A stretch of DNA of 64,000 bases from Hormiphora californensis (taxonomy: Eukaryota > Ctenophora > Tentaculata > Cydippida > Pleurobrachiidae): positions 7,447,743-7,511,742 of the forward strand of contig CM035360.1 in the NCBI GenBank assembly GCA_020137815.1. Direction: 5' to 3'. The notes beneath the pieces are model-generated. The model saw only the letters and a program-made list of their open reading frames with translations. It was not told the DNA's origin and did not search any database. This document shows, one piece after another, positions 26,855-38,600 of this stretch. The first letter of the stretch is position 1, and every line of letters starts with the position of its first letter. Both the position numbers and the translations under genes were made by a program.

Positions 26855-29831
26855 TCAGACATTAACAGCACATTGAGGGGAAATATCATTGGGAAGTGAT
26901 GGATAGCCTCTGACAGGGGGACGGTCATAAAAGCCTGTCAAGTAATTGCCCAGGGATGATTTGAAATGACCTAAGCTTCCGCAAGAGTTAACGGCCGCTG
27001 GCAACCTGTTCCACAGGTGAGCAGCTCTCGGTCCGAAAGAAGAATGGTACTGATTCGCTCTCCAGGTCTCAGCCCGATGTGGAAACATTGGCGGGACTAA
27101 CCTCATACCCAGCCTTGCACTGTGTTGGAACACAAGATTTGCAGAATTCGGAACAAACCCATGGATCGTCTTCCACACATGTATCAACATGTAACGTTGT
27201 CTCCTACGTTGAAGAGACATCAGGTTGAGAACTTTTAATCTCTCCCAATAGTCGAGATTCTGCATTCCATCAAGTCTTCTGGTAAAACATCTTTGGACGT
27301 TCTCAATTGACTTGATGTCCCCAGACTTTGACGGATCCCAGACCAGACAACAATACTCCAAAATTGGTCTGACCAGTGATTTGAAGAGTTGCAACATTAC
27401 CTCTGGTGAACGATCTCGAAAAACACTGAAAATCCACCCAGATAGCAGAGAGGCTCTCCTAACAATGATGGCAATGTGCTTCGACCAAGAACCATCCGAG
27501 GACATCTGGACACCCAAGTCACGGACATCAGCTTCAGGAAACAGTTGTACTCCAGATTTTGTGGTATACGAACATATGTCAACTGAAAAAGGGAATTCCT
27601 TGTAGATTGCCGACTTGTTCAGTCTGTAACTCAGGAGTTGAAATTTCTGATCATGTAGCACCATATTGTTTATCTTGGCCCATTCTGTAACCCTCAAAAG
27701 ATCAGTTTGTAAACCCTCCTGATCAACGATATCTGTTATGGCTTTCATTAACTTGGTATCATCCGCAAAAGTGAGACACATACTGCCATCCAGTACAGAC
27801 TCCAGGTCCAGTATATAAATAAGGAAGAGGAGAGGGCCCAGGACACTACCCTGCGCCACCCCGCTGAGCACCTCCACCCATGGTGACCTAACCCCATCCA
27901 CCATCACACACTGCTGCCTGCCCAGGATCCACGCACTGATCCACTGATGAAGTTTTCCTCCAATCCCGTACCTTTTCAACTTAGCTAGCAACACATTGAT
28001 ATCCACCGAATCAAAGGCTTTAGAAAAATCCTAAATAGAGTACATCAACTTCTCTATCCCCACAGAGTTCGGTTAGGATGTAGTCGACATGAGATAACAG
28101 TTGGGACATAGTGCTACGTCCCTTTCGAAAACCGTGTTGCGTTTCACTCTGCAACTGCATCTCGTCCAAATAATCAGCTATTCTCTTTCTGACTAGCCGC
28201 TCAAACACCTTCGATAAGTGACTGGTGATCGACACAGGGCGATAATTTCCCGTCGTAGACTTCGACCCTTTCTTAAAGATTGGTGTTATGAACTGCTGCT
28301 TTAAACAATTTGGAACAGCCCCATCTGCAAATGACTTGTTCCATAACATCCATATAGGATAAGACAAGCTGCTGTTACATCGTTTAAGAATGCATGAAGG
28401 AATGCAGCCCGGAGGTGATGCCGAAAAGGGTTTAAGCTCCTCTAGTGCACTCTGGATACAATTCTGGGAAAAGTCCATGGTTGTCAGGATCTCACCAAGG
28501 TCCTCAATGTTCCCCGCTGCCACAGAGGGATCGATAGCCGCCGGATTGCTGAAGACACTAGCAAACTGATGTTGTAGTAGGTTAGCCTTCTCCAGGGGGT
28601 CCACAGTTAAGGAACCATCCGCACGCTCAAGGGGGGCAACTGATGATTTAACCTTAGAGTTCTTTTTAACGTGAGTATAAAAGAACTTGGGGTTCTCCTT
28701 GATAGCACCCACAGCCTTCCTCTCCACTTTCTTGTCCCTTGATATCAGGTGGGACTTAATTTTCCCAATTAAACAATCCATCACCGATTTCCACTTTACT
28801 GAATCGTTCTTACGTTTATCAAGTTTACGCCTCCTGCTAGTCAAATGCCTGAGTTCTTTGTCTACAAAGTCCTTTCGCATTTTCTTCACTCGGCAATGTG
28901 ACTTAACCACCTTGAACACTCTATCTCGAACAGCTTCCACAAACAATGAGCCATCCTCATCACCCAGATCCTCACACTCAGCAAGCAGTTTGTCCCAATC
29001 AGTAGCTGCAAGGTCAGCATCAATACTCACAAAGTCAGCTGAATGGAGATCCAGTTGCCGATAACCTTCCAGTTTGCTAGGCAGAAATAGACTTACTGGA
29101 CCGAGAGGGTTGAAGGTGAGGTGACATGATACCCACAGATGATCTGATACACCCTCATCTGTAATGGAAATATCGCTGAAGTAGTCCGGTCTATTGGTGA
29201 ACACGAGATCTAACGTATTGTGGCCCCTGGTAGGGCCCTCTACAACCTGGGATAGAAAATTAGTGTCCATAAAGTCCGATACAACATTGTAGTTAGGCTG
29301 ATCAACTGGGACTGATGACCCGTCAACCCAATTAAAGAGTGGGAGATTAAAATCACCCGATAAGACCACTTCTGGTAACCCGCTCTCACTGTACTTATCG
29401 ATAAATGTCTGTAAGGTGTTCATTAGTCTCTGAAAGTCCAAAACACTCGACTCTGAACGATAAACAGCAGCAAATATGGTGTTAATCTGGCCAACATAGA
29501 CAGCTTTCATATTGTTAAATGCACTAGCAAAACATGTACTATCAGAAACAGCCAGCGACGAGTGAACATACAGAGCACAGCCTCCACCGACTCTACTCAC
29601 TCTGTCACTCCTATAAACGTTATATCCCGGTATCTCAACCTGGGCATCTGAGTGATACCCTTTAAACCAGGTTTCAGTAACTGCAATGGCTACTGTAGGA
29701 GTCTTCTCATTTCTTATATAATCTCTAACAAGACCGAGCTTCCAGCACGTATCACCTGCCGGACTTAGACTCCTTGCATTAAGCAGTAATATGTTACTCG
29801 TAGTAGAAACAGTCCCTAACGATCTCTCCAT
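26855..29831 (-). pseudogene. LINE ORF2: endonuclease-reverse transcriptase, frameshifted
   Basis: Two frames, 29831-28020 (603 aa) and 28006-26855, form one protein of about 990 aa. Endonuclease motifs: LLLNARSLSP, VTETWF, LSGDFNLP and SDHLWV. RT motifs: FKKGSKSTTGNYRPVS, QHGFRKGRST, GVAQGSVLGP and the catalytic FADD. The C-terminal region is typical of CR1/Jockey (RPILEYCCLVWD; SLQRRRQRY). At 28030-28031 an extra G changes the expected YLDFSKAFD to YLGFF followed by stop. This is either one inactivating insertion or a sequencing error; the rest is intact, so insertion was recent. Confidence 0.88.
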
Positions 29832-31108
29832 TGACTTAGAGTCGGGCGTATCGTCTCTATACTCTCGAACCTCTTGTCTAGCATCTGTTTCATTCTCACT
29901 TCCATTCTCCCGAACAGTCTCTCTAAAAAAGAATCCTCATCGAATCGGGGTGGTTCACGGGTGTCGTTGGAGCTACCACTCGGATTTTGGGATCGTGGTA
30001 TCTCCGTATCCCTAGCATAGTTCGTCTCAGCCCTTCCGACACCACAAGACAGGGTTCTGTTCCGATTTAGAGTCTCGTCCACTGCAACTCGTCGGGTGTT
30101 CTTGAGATGCTGAAAACGACAGTCCTTCTTGAGGCATTCGTGCCTGAACTGGGAAGAGCGGCAGATAGGTGGATGGTAGTATCGACACTCTTTCCCCAGC
30201 TGACAGCCGTATTTCTTCATGGACCCATGGGCGCAGTATCTCCGGCACATTGGGGGGTGTGACTTCTGGCATGAAACTCCGTCGATCTTCTTCGTTCCGT
30301 AGCGGCCGTACTTGCACCGATTTTGTAGGTAGTGTTGGCACACCGGGATCGGCTTATCATCGTCTTTCTTCTTGCCCTCATCAGCCTCATCCACACTGTT
30401 GATTTTCTGACCGGGTGGCTTCTGCTGGTGTTCTGGTTTGATGTCTCCAACCTCTGACATGAAGCTGAACCTCCTCCTTAGGGCGTCATCCGAAGCCTCA
30501 CTTGCTGCACTCTTGGGAGGGCTTGCAAACTCCCCACTGGAACCCACAAACTTTTCCAGTGTGTGTTTCTTGCAACACATGTGACAAATCCACTTGAAAC
30601 CTGGAATAGAGCACAGCGGTTGCTCCTGGATTAGGGTGCAATTATGGCTCCCTGCCCCACAACTTCCACAATTGAACCTGGATTTCTCACACCTTTTGAT
30701 CACATAGTCTTTCTCGCATGCCTCACAAAATTGCGGAAATAGACTTTCAATAGCCATTATCAACCAGTCGATGAGACTGGCTTTGTCCCGGTACCGTTTT
30801 TCCTTTCCGTCATCAGTACGGGGTTTCCCCCCAAAGAAAAGCGCAGCCTCCTCCAACACAATGTCCGTAAAACGATCAAGTGCCTTGATAGGCCAGTCAT
30901 ATGACGTCGATTTATCGCTGAAAAAGGAAGTAATTGATCTAAAAGCGATTCCACTTCCAGGGCCCTCCAATGGGTCTCTACAACCACCAAAAAAATTTAC
31001 TGCGTGTACCGCGATGGAGAAATCGGTCATTTCCGGGTTTATTTTGCACCTGCATAAATATAGGCTAGGACGAATGCGATATACGGTAAAAACCATCTTT
31101 GGAAACAA
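29816..31108 (-). CDS. LINE ORF1: zinc-finger nucleic-acid-binding protein
   Basis: 430 codons. The middle (about residues 120-180) is a Cys/His cluster (CEACEKDYVIKRCEKSRFNC, CGSCGAGSHNC, WICHMCCKKH), possibly RING- or PHD-like. After a charged linker come three CCCH fingers (CQHYLQNRCKYG...C..SH; CRRYCAHGSMKKYGC...C.YYH; CRSSQFRHECLKKDC.FQH). The C-terminus is polar and ends in a possible coiled coil. The first 73 codons lie inside the left arm of an adjacent palindrome, so the true start may be internal. Such ORF1 proteins package LINE RNA. Several tandem CCCH fingers are an unusual choice compared with the common CCHC, PHD or esterase ORF1s of CR1 elements. Confidence 0.7.
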   Translation of the reverse strand: MFPKMVFTVYRIRPSLYLCRCKINPEMTDFSIAVHAVNFFGGCRDPLEGPGSGIAFRSITSFFSDKSTSYDWPIKALDRFTDIVLEEAALFFGGKPRTDDGKEKRYRDKASLIDWLIMAIESLFPQFCEACEKDYVIKRCEKSRFNCGSCGAGSHNCTLIQEQPLCSIPGFKWICHMCCKKHTLEKFVGSSGEFASPPKSAASEASDDALRRRFSFMSEVGDIKPEHQQKPPGQKINSVDEADEGKKKDDDKPIPVCQHYLQNRCKYGRYGTKKIDGVSCQKSHPPMCRRYCAHGSMKKYGCQLGKECRYYHPPICRSSQFRHECLKKDCRFQHLKNTRRVAVDETLNRNRTLSCGVGRAETNYARDTEIPRSQNPSGSSNDTREPPRFDEDSFLERLFGRMEVRMKQMLDKRFESIETIRPTLSQWRDR

Positions 31109-32243
31109 GTAGAAAAGAAATCAAGGGCACTAAAGTGTGTAGCGTCCTCGCATTAGTGGGGGTAGGTGCTGGAATTAAGTCTCTATCTTATCAGGTTAAT
31201 TAGATACTTGGATAATTAGATGCGCACATAGCCGTTTTATGGTTATACGGTAAAAACCATCTTTGGAATGGAGTAGAGAAAAAACCGAGGGTACTAGAGT
31301 GATCAGCGTCCTCGAATTAGTGGGGGTAGGTACCAAAATTAAGTTCCTATCTCATCGCGTTAATTAGATAATTGGATAATTAGGTATGCGCATAACCGTT
31401 TTTAGGTTACATGGCTATAGCCACTTAGGAATGGTTTAGAGACTTTTCATTGGTGCCATTTTGTAGGCAATAGCCAAGTTATTGGGGGTCGACGTCGGAC
31501 TTTTAAGCTCTATATTCAACCGTTTAGCCGTCATTTGGCTTTAAAGGTGCTCAAAGTGAGCAAAAATGCGGTTAAAAGACCGATTTTGAGCACCTTTAAA
31601 GCCATATAACGGCTAAATGGTTGAATATAGAGCTTAAAAGTCCGACGTCGACCCCCCATAACTTGGCTATTGCCTACAAAATGGCACCAATGAAAAGTCT
31701 CTAAACCATTCCTAAGTGGCTATAGCCATGTAACCTAAAAACGGTTATGCGCATACCTAATTATCCAATTATCTAATTAACGCGATGAGATAGGAACTTA
31801 ATTTTGGTACCTACCCCCACTAATTCGAGGACGCTGATCACTCTAGTACCCTCGGTTTTTTCTCTACTCCATTCCAAAGATGGTTTTTACCGTATAACCA
31901 TAAAACGGCTATGTGCGCATCTAATTATCCAATTATCTAATTAACCTGATAAGATAGAGACTTAATTCCAGCACCTACCCCCACTAATGCGAGGACGCTA
32001 CACACTTTAGTGCCCTTGATTTCTTTTCTACTTGTTTCCAAAGACGGTTTTTACCGTATATCGCATTCGTCCTAGCCTATATTTATGCAGGTGCAAAATA
32101 AACCCGGAAATGACCGATTTCTCCATCGCGGTACCCGCGGTAAATTTTTTTGGTGGTTGTAGAGACCCATTGGAGGGCCCTGGAAGTGGAATCGCTTTTA
32201 GATCAATTAGTTCCATTTCACAACGTCATATGACTGGCCTATG
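30889..32243. mobile_element. 1.35-kb palindrome containing the LINE 5' end and foldback core
   Basis: Arms of about 670 bp meet near 31560-31580. The inner part (about 31110-32035) is a foldback with the ATTAGTGGGGGTAG / GATAATTGGATAATTAG core, itself containing a second, shorter repeat of that core. The outer about 200 bp of each arm is LINE ORF1 sequence (30889-31108 and, inverted, 32029-32243, with a 12-nt deletion in the right copy). Thus a fragment of a coding LINE is duplicated in inverted orientation around a foldback. Confidence 0.75.
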
Positions 32244-32627
32244 AGATTGGTCTGGTACCTTTTAGCTGTAGGACTGTAGGCCTTCACGATCCGTTTCACC
32301 TCGTCACTACAGTCGGGGTCATCACATAGCTCCGACAGCACTGCTTTCTGTTTCGCTAGTAGCTAACAGCTATAGCCACGCAACCACATGGCCAATTTGA
32401 ATAAACTAAACGGCAACTGATAGAGAATCGATAGCCCTAACCGATAACCCCTAACCAGACCCTAACGGATAGCCCTAACCCGTTGCGTGCTAAAACTACG
32501 AATTGTTAGCAATGAAAGGCACCCAGATTTTAACGTTTTCCATGTTCGGACAGTCCAATCACGAGTTATAACCGAAAAACAGTTATAACCGAAAAACAGT
32601 AACAAATACTTTAAACCGGAGGAAAGA
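32244..32627. other. CCDC149 5' flank
   Basis: Contains short direct repeats (CCCTAACC-type runs near 32443-32479; CCGAAAAACAGT twice near 32570-32600). A minus-strand open frame of about 50 codons (32207-32368) has no homology I can name. The promoter of CCDC149 probably lies here. Confidence 0.35.
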
Positions 32628-35600
32628 ATGGCTATGGCTTCGAAATTTCTTGTGTGGACAGAGAATCGTCCAAATTTGCAGTCTCAACTTGCTTGTGTAA
32701 ATTAATTGGGTAAATCTCGTCAAAGGATCACTTATAGGCCCAGCAACTGTGAAGTATTGCTAACTCTTTGTAGGATGACAGGATAGGGGGTTTCCTTGAA
32801 ATGCTTGCCAGAAGTGAACGGCAATGGCAGATCCTCGTTTCTGAGGTGAGTTCCATTTTAGGTTGGTGATGACATCCCCTATTACGTTATAATACACTCA
32901 GCCTGCTTCGCATGCTTCGTTTAGCCGCGCTGCGTGCGGCTAGTGTAGGGGTGGCTGCGTCACCAACATTTTAGGATAGTTCTGTAATCCACCTATCACC
33001 TTTTATTTCCATACTGATCAATGATGAAATGTTGTTGCAGTATAAATTGTGTCGACAGAAACTGACCAGTAAGCGGGACGCTCAGAAGATCCTGTTACAG
33101 ACCATTGATACCAAGGAGAGCGAAAGAGATGCTTTGCAGTTGAAAATCAAGTCTCTCGTAAGTGGAATGTTATATCAGCTAGTTGACCATCACAGAGCAC
33201 GCTCACAGTGTGAGTCACATAACTATTTAGGCGAATTTAATAATTCTGAATTCTACCAACTTGTTTTAGGAGTGTGCTGCTACGGAACTTGTCTCAAAGT
33301 CACCCACCAGAACGGTATGTACTATGTATATTTGGTAGAATTGATACAACATTATTTTAAAAATTTCAAATAAAATCAAATGATATTTTAAATAAAATCA
33401 AACGTCAAATCTCAGTGAGATTCTTCTCCTCGTGAAGGTTTCTTGGAGAGAAACACTCCTCCGGATCCTCCTTGACCACATCTCCCTTAGCACCTCCTGC
33501 CACCTTCTCCCCTGCTTCCACCCTTTCCTCCAACTCCTTCACCCTCCTACCCAGTTCCTCCAATTCATCCTCCCCAGCCTCCTCTATTAACCGCATCAAG
33601 ACATCTACCTCATCCCCTACCTTCCCAGTCTCCTCCTTCACCTGCTGCCCTTCCTCCTCCTGCTGCCCCTCCTGCTGCCCCTCCTCGTCCCCCTGACCCT
33701 CCTCCGTCCCCTGCTCCCCTGCCTCCTCATGACCCTCCAATTTTTCCTTCTCCTCTTCTACCTGCTCCTCTACCGTCTCTTCCTCCCTCGCAGACCTACC
33801 CTCCTCAATCTCCGTATTTTTCTCCTCTCGTAGAGGTTCTTCCTTCAACCACCACCAGCAGAGCACTGCAGCAGCTCCGGCTGCTATTGTGCAACTTGTC
33901 AGTGCGACTCTTGAAACAGAAGAAAACATGGTAAAATAATAATTGCACGTGCAGATGGTGAATGAGTATCGAGCTTCCCTTATATACCCCCAAGAGGGCC
34001 CTAGAGTTGCACGTGCAAACTTACTTAGTTACCAAGCACCATGGGGGATATTCAACCCGGTCTATTTGGTTACTTGTTGTTGTTTGTGCCTCCCACTTCC
34101 AAATTCGGAGAGAGGTTCATTTCATTTTTAGTCGTACTTACCCTATGGTTTATTGAACCAGTACATATTTGGTTATTGCAAAATACATTGTTTTGAATCA
34201 AGGCGACCAAAATTAGGAACATTTGAAAATAGTGCGTTTGTGAAGCGGTGACTCTAGGGGGGATATGGTCTAGTAGGAAGTATTAATTAAGGCCTGGGCC
34301 CTGGGCCTGAACACAATTTGTGTGATCCCAGACGGTTCACGTTCAAAGTAGGCTTAGCCTAGGCAGTAGGCTCCACCACTTTTGTTAGATTAGCCAGTGT
34401 GTTTTTAGCATATTTTAGTACTACTCTAATAAAGCGGATTATCAAATGTTTTGTGATAATAATATCAGTCACAACTCACAAACAACGGACCAAAACAAAA
34501 CTTACGGAGACACTGGGTTGTTGAAACTCATTATATAACTCTCCCTTTTCAGAACCTTGAAAAGTTTGGAATTCCCCCTGATGTAACGGACGGTGGTCGG
34601 TCCGCTATTCAGGTAACTCGTTATTATTGGCAAAGAGAACCAACGTGTGACTCAAGGTTCAAAAACCATTCAATACATTATACTGCTAATAGCAGCAGTT
34701 ACTTGGTATTCGATTACTGACTATATCTTGATGCCACAACTTGATCGACACTCTCTCACCATGGGTAATGGAGGGTTAGAACATAACAAGCCCCTTTTTC
34801 AGGCATTACATTATAACTCATAGGGTAGGTGCTTTGTGTTCTTCATGTAACATGTGTGCTGTGATGTGAGATGGACAGTACAAAAAGAGATGAATTCCGT
34901 ATAATAATACATAGCTGCATTATATTTGGGGCCATCATATTACAATATCAGTTCGTCTGTTCTGCAGTTTTACTCAATGCTCGTTTTTGTGTGGATGAGC
35001 CAAACAATGAAAGACACGTAAACCTTCATACATTGTGTGTACAATGTACATTGTGTGTCCATTGTGTGCAGTACATGTGTGTGTGTGTTGCTTCTCTCAC
35101 AACATGCTGAGTGTGGTGTATAGTGTCCAATTTAAAGGGACACCCAATGTCCAATTTAAAGGGATACCCAATGTTATTCATTTTAGGGACACCGCTTCCA
35201 AATATATTCCCTCTTCTCCAGGGGTTAGTGTTACTCTACAGCAGAGTTTCCCGGGAGTTAGATGATAAGAGCCGGCTGCTGAAACACGCCCAGTCCGAGA
35301 ACAAAGACCTTACCCGAGACCTAAAGGTGAGTTGTTAATTAGAGATCTGAGAAAACATGAGTCCTCCCTGTGTTCCCCCAGGAAACCACTACAACTCAGA
35401 AATGATTCGGGAGTTAGGAGTTTGTTTTACTTTTTAAATGTTAGGGCACGAGCAGTTTTTACCTTTGTAGCAGTAAGCCATTATATATTATGTAGAGTCT
35501 AGTTACCTACACATAGAAGTGATATGAAGTGCTGTGTGTAGCTATATGTGTAAACTAGTGTAAGAGAATTGAGGTCAAGTATAACAGTAGATAGTATATT

Positions 35601-38600
35601 GTTTTGCTATCTTCTTTTTCTCACTCTTTCTCACTCTCTCTTCTTTCTCTTTCTTTATCTCTCTCTCTCTCATCCTTCGTCTCTCTCAACTACCCTTCTC
35701 CTCGGAAGCTCTCTCTCTCACCCTACTTGTCATCTCCGTCTCTCCTCTCATTTTCCTCTCTCTCTCAATCTCCTCCTCAAAGAACTCTCAGCTCTCTCTC
35801 TCCTTCTCACTCTCCTTCCTCTCTTCATCTCTCTCGCTCTCATCTCTCAGCTCATCCTCGTCTCCTGTCGGCTCGTCTCTCTCTCAGTCTCTCTCTCTCT
35901 CTCCTCTCGTCTCTCTCTCTCCTCTCTCTGCCTCGTCTCTCCTCTCTCTCTAGTTCTCTCTCTCTCTCTCTCCTCTCCGCTCTTCTCTCCTCCTCTCTCT
36001 CGCCTCTCTCGCTCTCGTCTCTCGTCTCTCTCGTCCGTCGTTCCTCTCTCGTCTCTTTCTCTTCCTCTTTGTCTCTCTCGCCTTTCTCTTCTTTCACTCT
36101 TTCTTCCTCACTAACCATGTCCATCTGGTAGTTGGTTTTGTCCCTGGTGCTCTTCCAACCGGCGTGATTTTTGTCTGTTTTCAATCCTCCCGTAATTACA
36201 TTTTTCTTCCTTTTCGGCCTAAATATTCAATACTGGTTTATTGGTCACACCCTGAACACTGCCCTTCTCCCGAAAACCCAACTCTTTGTACTATTTTTCC
36301 CTTTTAAAAATTTAGGAAAGATTAGCATTTTCTGAATTACTTTTCTTTTCCTCTCTTTTTTTTTCTTTTAATTTTCCTTTAAATCTGTCATCTTTCCCTC
36401 CTTCTTTTCTCTTCTTCTTTTTCTCCTGTCTCTCTCTCTTCTGTCTTCCCTTGATGCTACTCGCTTAGATCGTCTTCTCTCTCTCTCCTCTCTATCTTTT
36501 CCGGAAAGCGAGAATGAGCTTTCTCCTCTGCTCCTCGTCGTCTCCTCTCCTCCCCTTCCTTTCTCTTTTTCCTCTCTCACCTCCATTTTCCTTCTCTTGC
36601 TTGTCTCTACTTCCCCGTAGTCTCAGTCCCCCCTGCTTATCCGCCAGTCCATGCCTCTCTCGTAAGGGATGGTCATTTCTGTTTATCGAGTCTGACTGAG
36701 TCTCGCCTGTTTCCGCTAAGCGCGTCAGGGCGACTTTTTACAATGTTGGGCACGAAGCCTCCTTTCTTGGGCATAGCTTTATTGAGTCTAGTTACCGTCA
36801 CATGAATTAGAGTGTGTGGACTATTTTAATGTGTAAGAATTGAGTCAGTTAACAGTTTTATTGTTTTCTATCTCTTTTTTCTCACTAACCATGTCCTATC
36901 GTTGTCTTGTCTCCCAACTGCCTAATCAAACCGGCATACTTGGTTATGTATTCCCCAAGACGCTATCCAAATAAACGTGGGATTGATTTTCAGGCATGAT
37001 TCTACGGTTCCTCAAAAATCCATTCCATTCGACTAAATCCAATGCTGTTGAAAGAGTAATTCCCTGTACAACATGAAACGTGAGGTTCTTTCATAAGACT
37101 TAAATATGAGGAAATGGTTTTCTATTTCACTTTACAAATATAAATTATGTGCCTCGGCCCCCGTTGTCTTGCTCGACCCCCTCTCAGAGGGTTAGAACAT
37201 ATTATAACAAGCCCCCCTCCTCGAATCTTTCCTCTAACTCAACAATACCTACCAGGTTGAGAAACTGCAAAACATGATAAAGACATTATCGGAGAGCGAG
37301 CAGACGGAGAGGGGGTCTACACTGAGAGAGGAGGGAGGAGAGAGAGAGAGGAGAGGAGAAGCAGAGAGAGATAATGATGAGAGAGAGAGAGAGAGATGAG
37401 TCAGCTTAGATACGAGAGAAGACTTGAAAGGGCAAAAGAGAGTCTGGGGGAGAGAGAGATTATGTGTTATTTCTCGAGTGAGTTTTAGACTTCGTACAGT
37501 GAGACCTTGTTGTGTGTGTGTGAAAGTTGATCCCAAGGATGGGGCAGGGAGGGGCATGTGAGATGGGATGGACGGAACGCGCAGGGTCAGTCTTGTAGTG
37601 CAGTCCGCGCAGATACAACACCGTGGGAATTATATGGCACTGCTGCAGCACTGGTTGTCTCGTATAAGACCGTCCTCTTCGCACCGGGCCGCACAGTCAG
37701 TGTTTCTTTGAGTTTTACACTCATGGCTGAGTTGAGAGCGAGCAAGTTGGGTTTATTTGTCCACACGGCAGTCCCATTATTGGGCGCCAGTCGCCACACC
37801 CTACATTCAATTCAAGTGATGTTCTTGCGTACTCCTCACATCTTGCACACAATACATATCTCTTGTTGTTATACCCTCTACTCAAGTTCAAGTTCAATTA
37901 TATTTTTACACAATACATAAAACGTGATGAAATTCCCATCGCGTGGGTCCTCCTTGTCAAATTGTTTATTTACAGTCCCTTACTTAACATAAAAACATAA
38001 ACAGCATGAGCAGCAAAACAACATTTACAGCCTCACACAACGTTCTTTCTTCCTGCCTCTCTGAAATCATTTGGGACCGTCGTGTAGCCACGCACCGGTG
38101 GTCTGTCATGGAATTGCTTCATGAATGCACCCAAGTTAGCCTTTAACCCAGGAAGGGTGCCTGAAAGAGTAACCTCTCGAGGGAGTCTGTTCCATAGTTG
38201 AGGTGCCCTGAAGCTGAACGAGTTGTACAACTGACCTGCCCATTTGGAATCTGCCCAGTAAGGGTATTTCTGTGTCTTTGCCTGGACTCCTAACCGGCCA
38301 ATCTGGAACTCCATTTGCACACAGTTGGGTACTAGCCCGTGATAGATTTTCCAAACGTGTATCATCTCATATCGTTGACGTCTTCTCTGGAGGGACATGA
38401 GATCCAGCGCCTCTAGACGCTGCCAATAGTCCAGCTCCTTCATCCCTTGGATCTTCCGGGTAAATGCCCGTTGGACGTTCTCTACTGCCTGGATGTCAGC
38501 GATTTTCGTTGGACACCACACCAAACAGCAGTATTCCAAAATGGGTCGAACCAACGCCTTATATAGGGTTAGTAGTACCTCACGGGATCTACTCCTGAAT

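Larger units (their letters stand above)
26748..31108 (-). mobile_element. Near full-length CR1/Jockey-like LINE retrotransposon
   Basis: On the minus strand ORF1 (from 31108) is followed by ORF2 (from 29831), with start and stop overlapping by 16 bp. ORF2 has an AP-endonuclease followed by reverse transcriptase, as in the CR1/L2/Jockey group. The 3' end at 26748-26770 consists of about three copies of an 8-bp unit (TTGTAAAC), as CR1-type elements often show, with no poly-A tail. ORF2 carries a one-base frameshift. The 5' end merges with the palindrome at 30889-32243. Confidence 0.85.

Noticed and set aside
32207-32368. Minus-strand frame of about 50 codons beside the palindrome
   Set aside because: Part lies in the inverted LINE arm; no recognised domain and no clear splice partner.
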